Notes: generated from the sequence alone by a model not told the origin. Positions 10,244 through 19,600 are shown, counted from the first letter of the stretch. The stretch is DNA of 64,000 bases from Mucilaginibacter hurinus (GCF_003324525.1 NZ_QGDC01000007.1:186001-250000), one strand, 5' to 3'. Made by a program: numbers and translations.

Positions 10244-12679
10244 ATGAAATTACTGACCCGGTGTTTAATTGCTGCCCTGTTTGGATTGATATCTTCAATT
10301 TCGAACGCGCAAAATACTTATACAAGCATCGAGGGCAAGGTTTTAACACAGTTCTTATTTCCGGCAGAGGCTGCTACAGTAAGGTTATTAAATCATCCCG
10401 ATTCAACCCTTATCGCTTCAACCATATCTGATAAAAGCGGCTTCTTTCAGTTCCGGAACATAAAGCCGGGTAACTATTTTATCGCTGTAAGCAAAGTAGG
10501 TTATAAACGGTTTTATACAGTAAAGTACCAGTTGTCAGCAAACAACAATGTAAAAGCAACTGAAATAAAGCTTATCCCTTTAACTCACCAGTTAAAGGAA
10601 GTATCTATTATAGCTAAAAAAGAATTTATTGAGGTACGGTCAGACAAAACTGTACTTAATGTTGACCGAAGTATTGTTGCGGCAGGCAACTCGGTATTAG
10701 ATGTGCTTAAAACAGCGCCCGGTGTAAGGGTTACCGGAGACGAGGTGTTATTTAGAGGCGGGCAGAAAGCGCTTATTGCCATTAATGGAAAAACGGTCCA
10801 ATTGTCCGGAGATCAATTAGCCGATATGCTTAAAAGCTATCAGAGCAGTATGATCAGTCAAATTGAGCTTATAGCTAATCCAAGCGCAAAGTATGATGCT
10901 GCCGGCGGCGGAGTGATTAATATTGTACTTAAAAAAAGCCGTGATCAGGGTCTTCGGATCAATATATCAGAAAGTGCTTCTATTGGTGAAAGGTATAAAT
11001 TGAATAGTACAACCAACCTGAACTATAGACATAAAAAACTAAATCTTTTTGGTAGTTATACCTATAGCGAAAGTGAGATTCCGCGAATTTGGAATACTAA
11101 CCGCAATATATTGCTTAATAACTTAAACACGAACTATAATGTGAAGTATAAAGGTACTACATTAATGAAAAGCCATAGTTTTAACGTAGGGGGCGATTTT
11201 AGTATTACACCTAAACAAAATATCGGGGTGTTACTGCATGGTTTTGTAAATAAAGTTGGGGTAGACAAGGATAATGCTACCGTAATTTCAAATAACGGTA
11301 CACGAGATTCAAGTATTCTTACCAATTCATTAATCAACAGGAATATAGATAACCTAAATTATAATATAAACTACCGGGGCGTTTTTGGTGCATATGGCCA
11401 GCATACCCTAACCGCAGATGCAGATTACTCGCAATACGACAGGAAGTCGGTAGAAAACTTGCAGAATAATTTTTTTGGCAGCGACGACTTGCCGCTTCGC
11501 GACCCACTTTTGTTCAGGGTTAATTCCCCTTCAAATATTACGGTATACTCAGGCAATATAGATTACACGCAGTTGATAAAAAAACATAGTGTATTTGATG
11601 CGGGGATAAAGGTTAGCAAGGTAAACAGCACAAACAAAATAGACTTTGATTCAAAGCAGGGCAGCGTGCTTTTACCTGTAAAAAACTTAACTGATCACTT
11701 TGTTTATAATGAACAGATAAATGCCGCCTATGTAAACTTAAGAAGAACTTTTGATAAAGTAACCGCTATTATTGGTGTACGTGCTGAGCAAACGCAGGCA
11801 AACCGGAAATCACTTAATCCCAATAGGGTGGCCGATACAACATATTTCGGTATTTTTCCGAGTGTGCAGGTCAATTATGATGTGAATGACGATCACCAGT
11901 TGAGTTTTAGTTATAACCGCCGCATCACACGCCCTAATTACCAGGACCTTAATCCATTTGTAGGTTATATTGATCGGCATACCTATAGTACCGGAAACCC
12001 TTTTTTAAGACCGCAGTATATGAGCAGTTTCCAGGTGGCTGATATTTATTTAATAAAATTTAAAGGCGCATTGAGCTACAATGTTATTAAGGATTTTCAT
12101 ACCCCGGTATTCAGACAAAATGATACTACTCTTTTTACAACGCGCGAAAACATCGGTACACGCCATCAAATAATGGCAGAGGTGCAGGCTCCCTTTGATA
12201 TTGCAAAATGGTGGCAGATAAGTAATTTTTTAGAAGCCACTTACGAAAGATACTATTACAATATACCCGGAGCTAAGAACAGAAAGGCTTATGATTTGAT
12301 AGTGCGTGTAAATCAAACATTTACCATCACACCAAAGCTAAGAGCTGAATTGAATGCCTTTTATGAAACACCAACTTTTTTTGGTATAAAAGATTACCGC
12401 GAGCAATATTTTATTAACGCAGGGTTAGGTTACACAATACTGCGTAATCAGGGCAATATAAAGTTAGCGGTGAGTGATATTTTTAATACCCAGGTTGACA
12501 GGTATAGCAGCAGGTTCTTGAATCTGGATCTTCGCGGACGCGAGAAACCGGGTACCAGGTTTATAACCGCGACTTTTACCTATCGCTTTGGAAATACGTT
12601 ACTTAGGAATGCGCGTAAGCGTTCAGGTGGTGCCACTGAAGAACAGGGCAGGTTAAGCGGCAGTTCTGCCGAAAATTAA
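10244..12679 (+). CDS. TonB-dependent-receptor-like outer-membrane barrel with carboxypeptidase-like N-terminal domain
   Basis: An 811-residue outer-membrane protein. After a signal peptide (ISSISNAQ) come a carboxypeptidase-regulatory-like beta-sandwich (residues about 28-115, IKPGNYFIAVSKVGYKRF), a TonB plug-like domain (about 125-230; VLDVLKTAPGVRV and IELIANPSAKYDAAGGGVINIVLK), and a large barrel (about 240-790) of the OMP_b-brl_3 type. No SusD gene lies next to it, so this is not a SusC pair; members of this subgroup are annotated simply as TonB-dependent or outer-membrane beta-barrel receptors. The C-terminal 25 residues are Arg/Gly/Ser-rich and unlikely to be part of the barrel. Substrate unknown. 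Confidence 0.9.
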   Translation: MKLLTRCLIAALFGLISSISNAQNTYTSIEGKVLTQFLFPAEAATVRLLNHPDSTLIASTISDKSGFFQFRNIKPGNYFIAVSKVGYKRFYTVKYQLSANNNVKATEIKLIPLTHQLKEVSIIAKKEFIEVRSDKTVLNVDRSIVAAGNSVLDVLKTAPGVRVTGDEVLFRGGQKALIAINGKTVQLSGDQLADMLKSYQSSMISQIELIANPSAKYDAAGGGVINIVLKKSRDQGLRINISESASIGERYKLNSTTNLNYRHKKLNLFGSYTYSESEIPRIWNTNRNILLNNLNTNYNVKYKGTTLMKSHSFNVGGDFSITPKQNIGVLLHGFVNKVGVDKDNATVISNNGTRDSSILTNSLINRNIDNLNYNINYRGVFGAYGQHTLTADADYSQYDRKSVENLQNNFFGSDDLPLRDPLLFRVNSPSNITVYSGNIDYTQLIKKHSVFDAGIKVSKVNSTNKIDFDSKQGSVLLPVKNLTDHFVYNEQINAAYVNLRRTFDKVTAIIGVRAEQTQANRKSLNPNRVADTTYFGIFPSVQVNYDVNDDHQLSFSYNRRITRPNYQDLNPFVGYIDRHTYSTGNPFLRPQYMSSFQVADIYLIKFKGALSYNVIKDFHTPVFRQNDTTLFTTRENIGTRHQIMAEVQAPFDIAKWWQISNFLEATYERYYYNIPGAKNRKAYDLIVRVNQTFTITPKLRAELNAFYETPTFFGIKDYREQYFINAGLGYTILRNQGNIKLAVSDIFNTQVDRYSSRFLNLDLRGREKPGTRFITATFTYRFGNTLLRNARKRSGGATEEQGRLSGSSAEN

Positions 12680-12681
12680 TA

Positions 12682-12927
12682 TCAGGCTTTCTCCGTATCT
12701 ACTTTTTGTTCTTTAAATTTTCCCTTGATCTTTTTAACAAAGAATCTTCCCAGTGACGCAGCCCGAATGAATTGTTTGTATACTGCCGGCGGTAGCGCAA
12801 GATATTGCCACACGCCGCCATTATCACGGAACTCAAGCTCAAGCGTTTCTTTTTCAGCGTCATAGCCAACGCTTTGCAATGCTGATGATTGTACAGTACG
12901 GCGTTTCATACCAATACCGCATTTCAA
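12682..12927 (-). CDS. KTSC domain protein
   Basis: An 81-residue cytoplasmic protein with a KTSC domain (VQSSALQSVGYDAEKETLELEF, then VWQYLALPPAVYKQFIRAASLGRFF). The family is small and common in bacteria; its role is unknown, although some members are fused to lysyl-tRNA-synthetase-like proteins. The stop lies only 2 bp from that of the convergent barrel gene. The ATG at 12927 adds six residues before a second in-frame Met at 12909, which matches the usual KTSC start more closely; the choice is open. It lies 32 bp upstream of the DUF1634 gene on the other side and is not obviously linked in function. Confidence 0.85.
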   Translation of the reverse strand: MKCGIGMKRRTVQSSALQSVGYDAEKETLELEFRDNGGVWQYLALPPAVYKQFIRAASLGRFFVKKIKGKFKEQKVDTEKA

Positions 12928-12959
12928 AACGCGTACCAGTTTGTTATTCAGCTTAAGGT

Positions 12960-13331
12960 TTAAAAAGTGCCGCCATGTAACATACTGAAAGTGATGATGG
13001 CAAAAACTAATAGGGTTATGCCGGTATACATATAATCTCTCTCCATAGCAAAACTTATTGCCGAAAATATGATACGGACGATAGGCGTGGCCAACAGTAG
13101 AAGTATCCCGGCTTGTATGATAGCGCGGCCATGCAAACTGAATATGTTGCGAAAAACATACTCCGGGGCCTCGTATGCCTGGGTACCTTTAAAGGTGTAA
13201 TAGGTTACAGCTTCATGGCCATGGCCTAACAGGTAAATAATGCCGCCTGCGCAAGCTATACCTATTGACGCAAATACGCCGGTACGCAGCAAATTGCTAA
13301 TAATAAGGGATGTTTTTTGGTTGCGTGCCAT
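12960..13331 (-). CDS. DUF1634 family membrane protein (partner of TauE/SafE exporter)
   Basis: A 123-residue membrane protein with three hydrophobic helices (residues about 13-33, 68-88 and 97-117), matching the DUF1634 family. In many genomes DUF1634 genes sit directly downstream of a TauE/SafE exporter, as here: the exporter stop and this start are separated by 1 bp, a coupled arrangement. It may be an accessory subunit of the exporter. No catalytic motif is visible. Confidence 0.87.
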   Translation of the reverse strand: MARNQKTSLIISNLLRTGVFASIGIACAGGIIYLLGHGHEAVTYYTFKGTQAYEAPEYVFRNIFSLHGRAIIQAGILLLLATPIVRIIFSAISFAMERDYMYTGITLLVFAIITFSMLHGGTF

Positions 13332-13332
13332 T

Positions 13333-14169
13333 TTAAAACTTACCAGTTAAACCACTGTATATCATTTGCACAGCCAGCAAAATAATAATTAATGCAAAAA
13401 CCCATTTCAGCCAAACGGATGACGTTGTTCGGATAAGGATTTTTGCACCTGTTAAAGCGCCGGTTACCACACCAATTACTACCGGCATACATATGCCCGG
13501 TTCAATATAACCGCGCTGCAAATACACCACTGTGCTGGCAACGGCCGTTACACCTATCATAAAGTTGCTGGTTGTGGTTGATACCTTAAACGGAATACGC
13601 ATAAAGCCATCCATAACAACTACTTTTAGGGCGCCTGAGCCGATTCCTATAATACCAGAGATAGCGCCGGCAAATGCCATCATAAAAAAACCGCCGCCAA
13701 CATTGCTTATGGTATACGCTACGTTTTTGCCACCCTCGGGATAACTGCTGTTCAGCTTTAGCTTTTCCGCGAGGTAGCTCTTTTTAAGATTAACGACATT
13801 CTGCTTTTTACGGAGCGTAATAACCGCCGAACAAATTAATATTACGCCAAATAGGATAGCAATGTAGTGCGCTGCGATGTATACAGCCAGCACAGCGCCA
13901 AAAAAAGCGCCTATTGTTGTGGCAACTTCTAAAAAAATGCCAAGCCTCATATTGGTTATGCCTTCTTTAACATACGCCGCGGCTGAACCGGACGATGTAG
14001 CGATGGCTGCCACGAGCGACGCGCCGATAGCGTAATGTATATCTACATTAAGTAAAAGAGTAAGCAGTGGTATAATAACAAAGCCACCTCCAAGCCCGGT
14101 AAGCGAACCCAGTAACCCTGCAAAGTATGATCCCAGCAATAATATGAGCGTAAAAGTTAGTACCGTCAT
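13333..14169 (-). CDS. TauE/SafE family exporter with DUF1634 partner
   Basis: A 278-residue polytopic membrane protein with about eight TM segments. The paired signatures are GLLGSLTGLGGGFVIIPLL (residues about 18-37) and GAISGIIGIGSGALKVVVM (about 168-186), the two pseudo-symmetric halves of TauE/SafE. It is distinct from the protein at 2736, which carries GFFAQLVDGALGMG instead. It is first in a two-gene operon with DUF1634. Members export sulfite, sulfoacetate or related anions; the substrate is not determinable. The gene diverges from pfkB at 14306 with 136 bp between them. Confidence 0.9.
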   Translation of the reverse strand: MTVLTFTLILLLGSYFAGLLGSLTGLGGGFVIIPLLTLLLNVDIHYAIGASLVAAIATSSGSAAAYVKEGITNMRLGIFLEVATTIGAFFGAVLAVYIAAHYIAILFGVILICSAVITLRKKQNVVNLKKSYLAEKLKLNSSYPEGGKNVAYTISNVGGGFFMMAFAGAISGIIGIGSGALKVVVMDGFMRIPFKVSTTTSNFMIGVTAVASTVVYLQRGYIEPGICMPVVIGVVTGALTGAKILIRTTSSVWLKWVFALIIILLAVQMIYSGLTGKF

Positions 14170-14305
14170 TAAATGTTTTTACAAGCGGCAAAGGTACTTG
14201 TTTTAAAAAAGGTAACCGCTTGCATAAGCCAACAAAACGAAATAGTTGCTGTTACAAGTAAAACCGATGTGTACCTTGCCAAGTAATAAGCGTACAGAAT
14301 TAATT

Positions 14306-15247
14306 ATGAAACATGTTTTAACCCTTACACTGAGCCCAACGGTTGATAAAAGTACCACCGTTGACAAAATAGTAGCCGAACAAAAACTAGATTGCGACGC
14401 GCCAAAATTTGAGCCTGGCGGCGGTGGTATCAATGTGTCTCGCGCGCTGAAGCGGCTGGGGTTGGCTTCGGTAGCTGTATTTCCTTCGGGCGGGCTTACG
14501 GGGCAACGCTTGCAGGACTTGCTTGATGAAGAGGGAATTGATCAGCATCCTGTCACAACAAAAAACCTTACCCGTGAGAATTTCATCGTGGTAAACCGTA
14601 CTACTAATGAGCAATTCCGTTTTGGAATGCCCGCACCTGAACTTTTAGTAAGAGAAGAAGAAGCTATATTAAAGCTGGTAAAGCAACTGGCACCTAAAAC
14701 AAGCTATATTGTTGCCAGCGGCAGCATGCCGCAAGGTATTGGCGACGATTTTTTGGCAAAGGTAGCGCGGATAGCACACAAAGAGCACGCCCGGTTGGTT
14801 GTGGATACCTCGGGCGAGGCATTGAAGCAAGCCGTTGATGAAGGTGTATACATGCTTAAACCTAATCAAAACGAGTTGAGTAAACTCACCGGGCTAAGGG
14901 TTGATGACCATGACGAGGTAGAAGAAGCCGCCAGGAAAATAGTAGATAAGGGTAAATGCGAGATCATAGTAGTATCAATGGGTCCCTTAGGCGCTCAAAC
15001 TGTCACTAAAGATTTTTCAGAGCACATACATGCTCCAACAGTTAAAAAGCGCAGCACGGTTGGAGCAGGGGATAGTATGGTAGCGGGAATGGTGTATGGC
15101 TGCTCAAAAGGTTACGATTTAAGGCATATGGTACGCATGGGCATTGCCTGCGGCAGTGCTGCCACCATGAACCCGGGTACCGAGCTGTTTCAGAAAGATG
15201 ATGCAGACCGACTTTATCAATGGCTGGTTAAACGTATAAAAAACTAA
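14306..15247 (+). CDS. pfkB: 6-phosphofructokinase II-like (PfkB) / 1-phosphofructokinase family
   Basis: A 313-residue ribokinase-family sugar-phosphate kinase, catalysing ATP-dependent phosphorylation of fructose 6-phosphate (or fructose 1-phosphate / tagatose 6-phosphate in relatives). It looks close to E. coli PfkB: an N-terminal LTLSPTVDKSTTVDKI, the substrate-binding block FEPGGGGINVSRALKRLG, SGSMPQG, VDTSGEALKQAV, LKPNQNELSKLTG, and the catalytic ATP-site motif STVGAGDSMVAGMVYG near residue 250. The ATG at 14306 was chosen because the family starts there; 20 extra codons to 14246 are unlikely. The gene is alone, divergent from the TauE operon. Whether it is used for glycolysis or another sugar phosphate is open. 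Confidence 0.93.
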   Translation: MKHVLTLTLSPTVDKSTTVDKIVAEQKLDCDAPKFEPGGGGINVSRALKRLGLASVAVFPSGGLTGQRLQDLLDEEGIDQHPVTTKNLTRENFIVVNRTTNEQFRFGMPAPELLVREEEAILKLVKQLAPKTSYIVASGSMPQGIGDDFLAKVARIAHKEHARLVVDTSGEALKQAVDEGVYMLKPNQNELSKLTGLRVDDHDEVEEAARKIVDKGKCEIIVVSMGPLGAQTVTKDFSEHIHAPTVKKRSTVGAGDSMVAGMVYGCSKGYDLRHMVRMGIACGSAATMNPGTELFQKDDADRLYQWLVKRIKN

Positions 15248-15328
15248 ATGCTAAGTTGTTAAATAACGTTAAATATTGCTTGCTACGTTAAGGTTTAATT
15301 AAATTTGATACAACCTGAATTGTATCTG

Positions 15329-16105
15329 ATGTTATTAACCTGCATTATCAAAAAATATAGAGCGTTAGCCGTTTGTTTATTTAGCTTACTGTTTATTTCA
15401 TGGGCTATTGATGATGACTTTTGGCTTAAACAAAAAAGCAAGGCCCGCGTGCAGGCCGCCTATAAGGACAAAGAAGAACTGCTGACGCAAAAATTATCTG
15501 CACTTGGCATAAATCTAAATGCTATAAATATCCTGATCACTGGTTTCAAAAGCGAAGGGCAACTTACGGTTTATGTGAAAAAGCCGGCAGATATTAAGTA
15601 TACCCGGTTTGCCGTTTATAGCATATGTTCATCATCGGGAATACTTGGTCCGAAACGTAAGGCGCGCGACATGCAGGTGCCCGAAGGCTTTTATTACATT
15701 AACCGGTTTAACCCGGTAAGCAGTTACTTTTTATCACTGGGCATAAATTATCCTAATGAAGCCGACAAATACCGGAGCCGCACAGCCAACCCCGGGAGCG
15801 ATATATTTATACATGGCAAATGCGTTACTGAAGGCTGCCTGCCCCTTACCGATGATAAAATAAAGGAGCTATACATATTGGCCATACAGGCACACCATAG
15901 CGGACAGCAGCAAATACCGGTTTATATTTTTCCGTTTAGGTTTGACGGTATCATTGGCCAGCGTACAATGGAAAATTACAGGGATGATAAATATCTGCAG
16001 TCTTTTTGGACCAATTTAAAGCAGGGCTATGATGAATTTATTGCTAACCGGCAGCAACTAGCGGTGCAAGTAAGTACAAGGGGTACGTACATTTTTAATA
16101 GGTGA
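15329..16105 (+). CDS. L,D-transpeptidase family protein (YafK-like)
   Basis: A 258-residue exported protein with an N-terminal hydrophobic anchor (residues about 10-27). The catalytic segment is IFIHGKCVTEGCLPL, the HGxxxxxGC pattern of L,D-transpeptidases of the murein-linking/YafK type, with the second Cys as nucleophile. VPEGFYYINRFNP and the preceding SSSGILGPKR are typical of this fold. These enzymes make or cut 3-3 peptidoglycan or protein-murein links in the periplasm. The frame is open from a TTG at 15305, but the ATG at 15329 gives a normal signal/anchor. Monocistronic, 81 bp after pfkB. Confidence 0.85.
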   Translation: MLLTCIIKKYRALAVCLFSLLFISWAIDDDFWLKQKSKARVQAAYKDKEELLTQKLSALGINLNAINILITGFKSEGQLTVYVKKPADIKYTRFAVYSICSSSGILGPKRKARDMQVPEGFYYINRFNPVSSYFLSLGINYPNEADKYRSRTANPGSDIFIHGKCVTEGCLPLTDDKIKELYILAIQAHHSGQQQIPVYIFPFRFDGIIGQRTMENYRDDKYLQSFWTNLKQGYDEFIANRQQLAVQVSTRGTYIFNR

Positions 16106-16141
16106 TTATCCAATGTAACAATCATATAATCTGCCAGGAAA

Positions 16142-16149
16142 TAGTTTTG
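16142..16149 (+). promoter_or_regulatory. Candidate -7 box (TAGTTTTG) of the 16210 operon
   Basis: Exact TAnnTTTG match, 60 bp upstream of the first esterase gene. No TGTATRTACA site is seen near it, so this operon may not follow the GntR regulon. Confidence 0.4.
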
Positions 16150-16209
16150 TTTTACGTGCAGATTTTATTTATTTCGGGCTTCCTTAATTAAACTACACAT
16201 TAGCCCTTT

Positions 16210-17721
16210 ATGTTGAAGAGAGTCACCCTCACCATTTGTTTTTTTATTTTTATTACAGGTATAGTTCACGCCGGCGTTATTGATTCCATCGCTAAGTTTA
16301 CCGTAGCAAAAGTACTGCAATCCAATATGGTAGTGCAGCAAAACAAGCCGTTCCGCGTGTGGGGTACGGCCGCCGCAGGAGATATAATAGAGTTACAAGC
16401 TGATTGGACAACCAAAATTACACGCATAAAGGCCGGCCCTGACGGCAAATGGCTGGGAGAGATAACTGTGCCCGCGGCTGTAAAGGGGAGCTTTAAGCCA
16501 CACACAATTTTAGTAAAACATAAAGCGCGCACTGAAAAATTTGATAACCTGTTAATAGGCGACGTATGGTTTGCCAGCGGTCAGTCAAACATGGAGATGC
16601 GTATGGCTGCAGTGCCGGGTTGGGGCACGGGAGTTAAGGATTTTGAAAAGGAACTGCCGCTGGCTAATTTTCCTCATATCCGTTTATACAAAGTTGAAAT
16701 GGGTATTGAGTTTCAACCGCAGGAAGAAATAAAAGGAAGTGAATGGGAAGTGTGTACACCTAAGTCTGCAGCTGGTTTTAGCGGTGTAGGCTATTATTTT
16801 GCCCGCGAGCTATTCAACCGGTTGCAAATTCCTATTGGCGTGGTTGGAGCAGCTATCCCGGCCACTGCTATGCAAAACTTTACTGACATCAACGTTTTGC
16901 TTGGCGATAGTGTGCTAAAAAGGAAGTATGTCGATCCATATGTCAGGGCGGTTGATAGTATAAAGGCAAAAAATGATAAACGTACCACCCTGGCTTCATT
17001 AAACTATCCCGGTTTAGTTTATAATAAAATGATCTATCCGCTGCGAAATCTTTCGATAAAAGGCTTTATCTGGTACCAGGGCGAATCCAACAATGAGGAT
17101 GGTAAGCTGTATACCCGCTTAACGGCCGCCAGCCTGGCCGGGTGGCGCCGCGATTTCGGACAGGGCGACCTGCCATATTATTTTGTGCAGATGACCCCTT
17201 ACAAATGGGGTAAAAATGATTCGACGTTGAACTGGTATGCCAAATTTCGCGAAGCACAGGAAGATATACTAAAAATTAAAAAAACCGGAATGGCTGTTAC
17301 TATGGATGTTGGAGAGCCCGACAATATTCATCCGCTCAATAAAAAAGATGTTGGCATACGCCTGGCAAAAGTAGCCTTACATGAAACCTATAAGCAAAAC
17401 ATAGTTTGGTGCGGCCCCCATTATAAAGCTTTTAAAGTTGAGGGTAGTACAGTAAAGGTGTTTTTTGATAAAAAGACAATTGGTGAAGGTATTAAAACAA
17501 TTGACAGTAAGCCCCCTAAACACTTTTATATTGCCGGTGCCGATAAAAAGTTTTATAAAGCCGACGCACGTTTAAGCGGCAATGCGGTAATACTTACAGC
17601 ACCGCAGGTAAAACTGCCGGTAGCGGTGCGCTATGCCTTTATCAATGCGCCCGTTACCAATCTTGCAGGCAGTACCGGTTTGCCTGCCGTGCCTTTCCGT
17701 ACAGATAACTGGGATAATTGA
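16210..17721 (+). CDS. Sialate O-acetylesterase-type SGNH hydrolase
   Basis: A 503-residue exported enzyme (signal peptide to about residue 22). It carries the SASA/DUF303 esterase fold: IGDVWFASGQSNMEM with nucleophile Ser126 in the G-x-S-x-M block I, WYQGESNN in the middle, and a C-terminal beta-sandwich ending AVPFRTDNWDN. Family members remove acetyl groups from sialic acids, or in many environmental Bacteroidota from plant or algal polysaccharides; no sialic acid catabolic genes are visible here, so the second role is at least as likely. It is first in an operon with the GDSL enzyme at 17744 (22-bp gap) and is paralogous to 19601-21103. Confidence 0.88.
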   Translation: MLKRVTLTICFFIFITGIVHAGVIDSIAKFTVAKVLQSNMVVQQNKPFRVWGTAAAGDIIELQADWTTKITRIKAGPDGKWLGEITVPAAVKGSFKPHTILVKHKARTEKFDNLLIGDVWFASGQSNMEMRMAAVPGWGTGVKDFEKELPLANFPHIRLYKVEMGIEFQPQEEIKGSEWEVCTPKSAAGFSGVGYYFARELFNRLQIPIGVVGAAIPATAMQNFTDINVLLGDSVLKRKYVDPYVRAVDSIKAKNDKRTTLASLNYPGLVYNKMIYPLRNLSIKGFIWYQGESNNEDGKLYTRLTAASLAGWRRDFGQGDLPYYFVQMTPYKWGKNDSTLNWYAKFREAQEDILKIKKTGMAVTMDVGEPDNIHPLNKKDVGIRLAKVALHETYKQNIVWCGPHYKAFKVEGSTVKVFFDKKTIGEGIKTIDSKPPKHFYIAGADKKFYKADARLSGNAVILTAPQVKLPVAVRYAFINAPVTNLAGSTGLPAVPFRTDNWDN

Positions 17722-17743
17722 TAACTAATTATTAATAATAACA

Positions 17744-19126
17744 ATGAAGAAATTTATACTTTTTGTAACAGTTTTATTGTGTGTAGCAAAGGTGCAAGCC
17801 CAGCAAGCTGTAAAACCCTTTCAACAGGGCGACCGTGTGGCATTTGTTGGTAACAGTATTACGGATAACGGGCATTATCACTCCTATATATGGCTGTATT
17901 ACATGACGCGCTTCCCTACCCGGCGGGTAGAAATATTTAACGGTGGAATAGGGGGTGATGATGTAAAAAATATAATTACCCGCATTGATGCCGATGTATT
18001 TGCACGCAAACCCAATATCATGACACTTACTTTTGGGATGAATGACAGCGGTTACTTTGAGTTTTTTGCACCTGATGCCGCTGAAAAAGCGAAGCAGAAA
18101 ATACAAACCTGTTATGACCGTTACCAGGTATTAGAGCAAAAGCTTAAAGATCATCCCGAAATAAAAAAGATAATTATTGCATCGTCTCCCTACGACCAAA
18201 CTGCACAAATAAAAAACAAGCCCTATCCCAAAAAGAATGATGCGATAATTGAGATTGCAAAATTTCAGGAAGCGTCGGCTAAAACTAACAATTGGGGTTT
18301 TGTGGATTTTCAGCGTCCGATGACGGCAATTAACCTGCGTGAGCAACAAAGCAACCCTGCATTCACACTTTGCGGGCGCGATCGCATTCACCCGGACAAC
18401 AATGGCCATATGGTAATGGCATACCTGTTTTTAAAAGGGCAGGGTTTAGCCGGGCATGATGTAGCTAACGTAAATATAGATGCCGCCGGAAAAAAGGTGC
18501 GTAAAACAGTAAATTGTAAGGTTAGCAACCTGGTATCTGCAAAAACGGGTATAAAATTTGACTATCTGGCCGCAGCATTGCCATATCCTGTAGATACGTT
18601 GCCTCGGGGATTCGAAGCGTCTGTTCCGGCATCGCAAGCGTTAAAAGTTATTCCGTTTACAGCTGAAATGAACCGCGAAATGATTTATGTAAACGGACTA
18701 GCTAATGGTAATTACGTACTTAAAATTGATGGAAGAGCTATTGGTACGTGGTCGGCGGCTGAGTATATGAAAGGAATAAATTTGGCTACGATGGTTAACA
18801 CGCCCCAATACCAGCAGGCGCTATCGCTAATGCACCTTAACGAGGAGCGCTTTGAAATTGAGCGCCGTTTACGCATGTACATCTGGATGCAGTACGACTT
18901 TTTATTAGGTAAGGGGCTGTTATATCAGGATACGCCCGCTGCTATGGACACAGTGAATAAGTACGCTGTGAAAGATGCTTTTGTACGCATGAACCAGGAT
19001 AATTATACCAGGGCGCGTTTCCCTGAAGTGCGCGAAGGCTGGCGCAACCAAATGAAAGCTATTGTTGACCAGATATATACCAACAACAAACCAAAAAAGC
19101 GCGTAATTGAAATATTGGCTGAGTAG
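17744..19126 (+). CDS. Secreted GDSL/SGNH esterase
   Basis: A 460-residue exported protein (signal peptide MKKFILFVTVLLCVAKVQAQ). The SGNH blocks are FVGNSITDNGHYH (block I, Ser at about residue 37), FNGGIGGDDVKN (block II), LTFGMNDSGYF (block III) and DRIHPDNNGHMVMA (block V, catalytic Asp-x-x-His). The domain spans about residues 30-230; the C-terminal 230 residues hold no recognised motif but often accompany this group. It removes ester substituents such as acetate from polysaccharides in relatives; the substrate here is unproven. It is second in a two-gene operon with the sialate O-acetylesterase-type enzyme. Confidence 0.87.
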   Translation: MKKFILFVTVLLCVAKVQAQQAVKPFQQGDRVAFVGNSITDNGHYHSYIWLYYMTRFPTRRVEIFNGGIGGDDVKNIITRIDADVFARKPNIMTLTFGMNDSGYFEFFAPDAAEKAKQKIQTCYDRYQVLEQKLKDHPEIKKIIIASSPYDQTAQIKNKPYPKKNDAIIEIAKFQEASAKTNNWGFVDFQRPMTAINLREQQSNPAFTLCGRDRIHPDNNGHMVMAYLFLKGQGLAGHDVANVNIDAAGKKVRKTVNCKVSNLVSAKTGIKFDYLAAALPYPVDTLPRGFEASVPASQALKVIPFTAEMNREMIYVNGLANGNYVLKIDGRAIGTWSAAEYMKGINLATMVNTPQYQQALSLMHLNEERFEIERRLRMYIWMQYDFLLGKGLLYQDTPAAMDTVNKYAVKDAFVRMNQDNYTRARFPEVREGWRNQMKAIVDQIYTNNKPKKRVIEILAE

Positions 19127-19307
19127 ATACTTATCAATTAATTTTTCTTATTAATGATAAGAAATTACCTATTGCTATTCCAGCGTAGTATATTACTATT
19201 ACTGCGTCGCCTATACATAGAGCGGCCGTACGCTGCGTAACATGATGATTTTGCCAGCGCTAAAAATCTACGACAATTTGGTTTTTAACTTAATTGTAGC
19301 TAATATG

Positions 19308-19325
19308 CACTTGTATATACAAGAT
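19308..19325. promoter_or_regulatory. GntR-family operator, palindrome CTTGTATATACAAG
   Basis: Perfect 14-bp palindrome at 19310-19323 sharing 15 bases with the operator in front of the aldolase operon (32877-32894). It fits the HutC-type GntR core GTNTANAC. It lies about 280 bp upstream of the esterase start at 19601, far for simple promoter blocking, so it may be an auxiliary site with 19503-19512. Confidence 0.65.
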
Positions 19326-19502
19326 ATGCTGACCTAAAGCGTGGATATAATATTTATAACTGTATTTCATCGAATAATCAGTCGTAATAAATAGATATCT
19401 ACAATTATATTAAACCTGAATTTAATATGTTAATTAAAGAGGATTAAGCAAACTGGAGCTGATTTCTTTAATAGCCCGGTTAATGTAACTATCTTAATAC
19501 TT

Positions 19503-19512
19503 TGTACATACA
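19503..19512. promoter_or_regulatory. Second GntR-family operator upstream of 19601 (TGTACATACA)
   Basis: Exact inverse match to TGTATRTACA. It lies 89 bp before the ATG of the esterase gene and about 190 bp after the palindrome at 19308-19325. The paired spacing is close to 18 helical turns, permitting looping; that reading is inference. Confidence 0.5.
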
Positions 19513-19600
19513 TTGCCGTGATACATGAAAATATTGAATAATAAAGATTTACTTTGCGACAATCGATTGTGCTAAATTTTATTATACACCTACATTATTA

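Larger units (their letters stand above)
19127..19600. other. 474-bp regulatory intergenic region upstream of the 19601 operon
   Basis: No gene is visible. It holds an A+T-rich 8-bp hairpin tttcttat / ataagaaa at 19144-19164, a perfect 14-bp palindrome at 19310-19323 and a second operator-like site at 19503-19512. This is long for this genome, where most gaps are below 250 bp, and fits a regulated promoter region. Confidence 0.6.

Noticed and set aside
10244-12679. Calling this barrel a SusC
   Set aside because: No SusD-like gene is adjacent and the N-terminal arrangement and plug motif fit the OMP_b-brl_3 type better.
14246-14305. Longer PfkB start at 14246
   Set aside because: The 20 extra residues do not match the family; ATG at 14306 gives the expected N-terminus.
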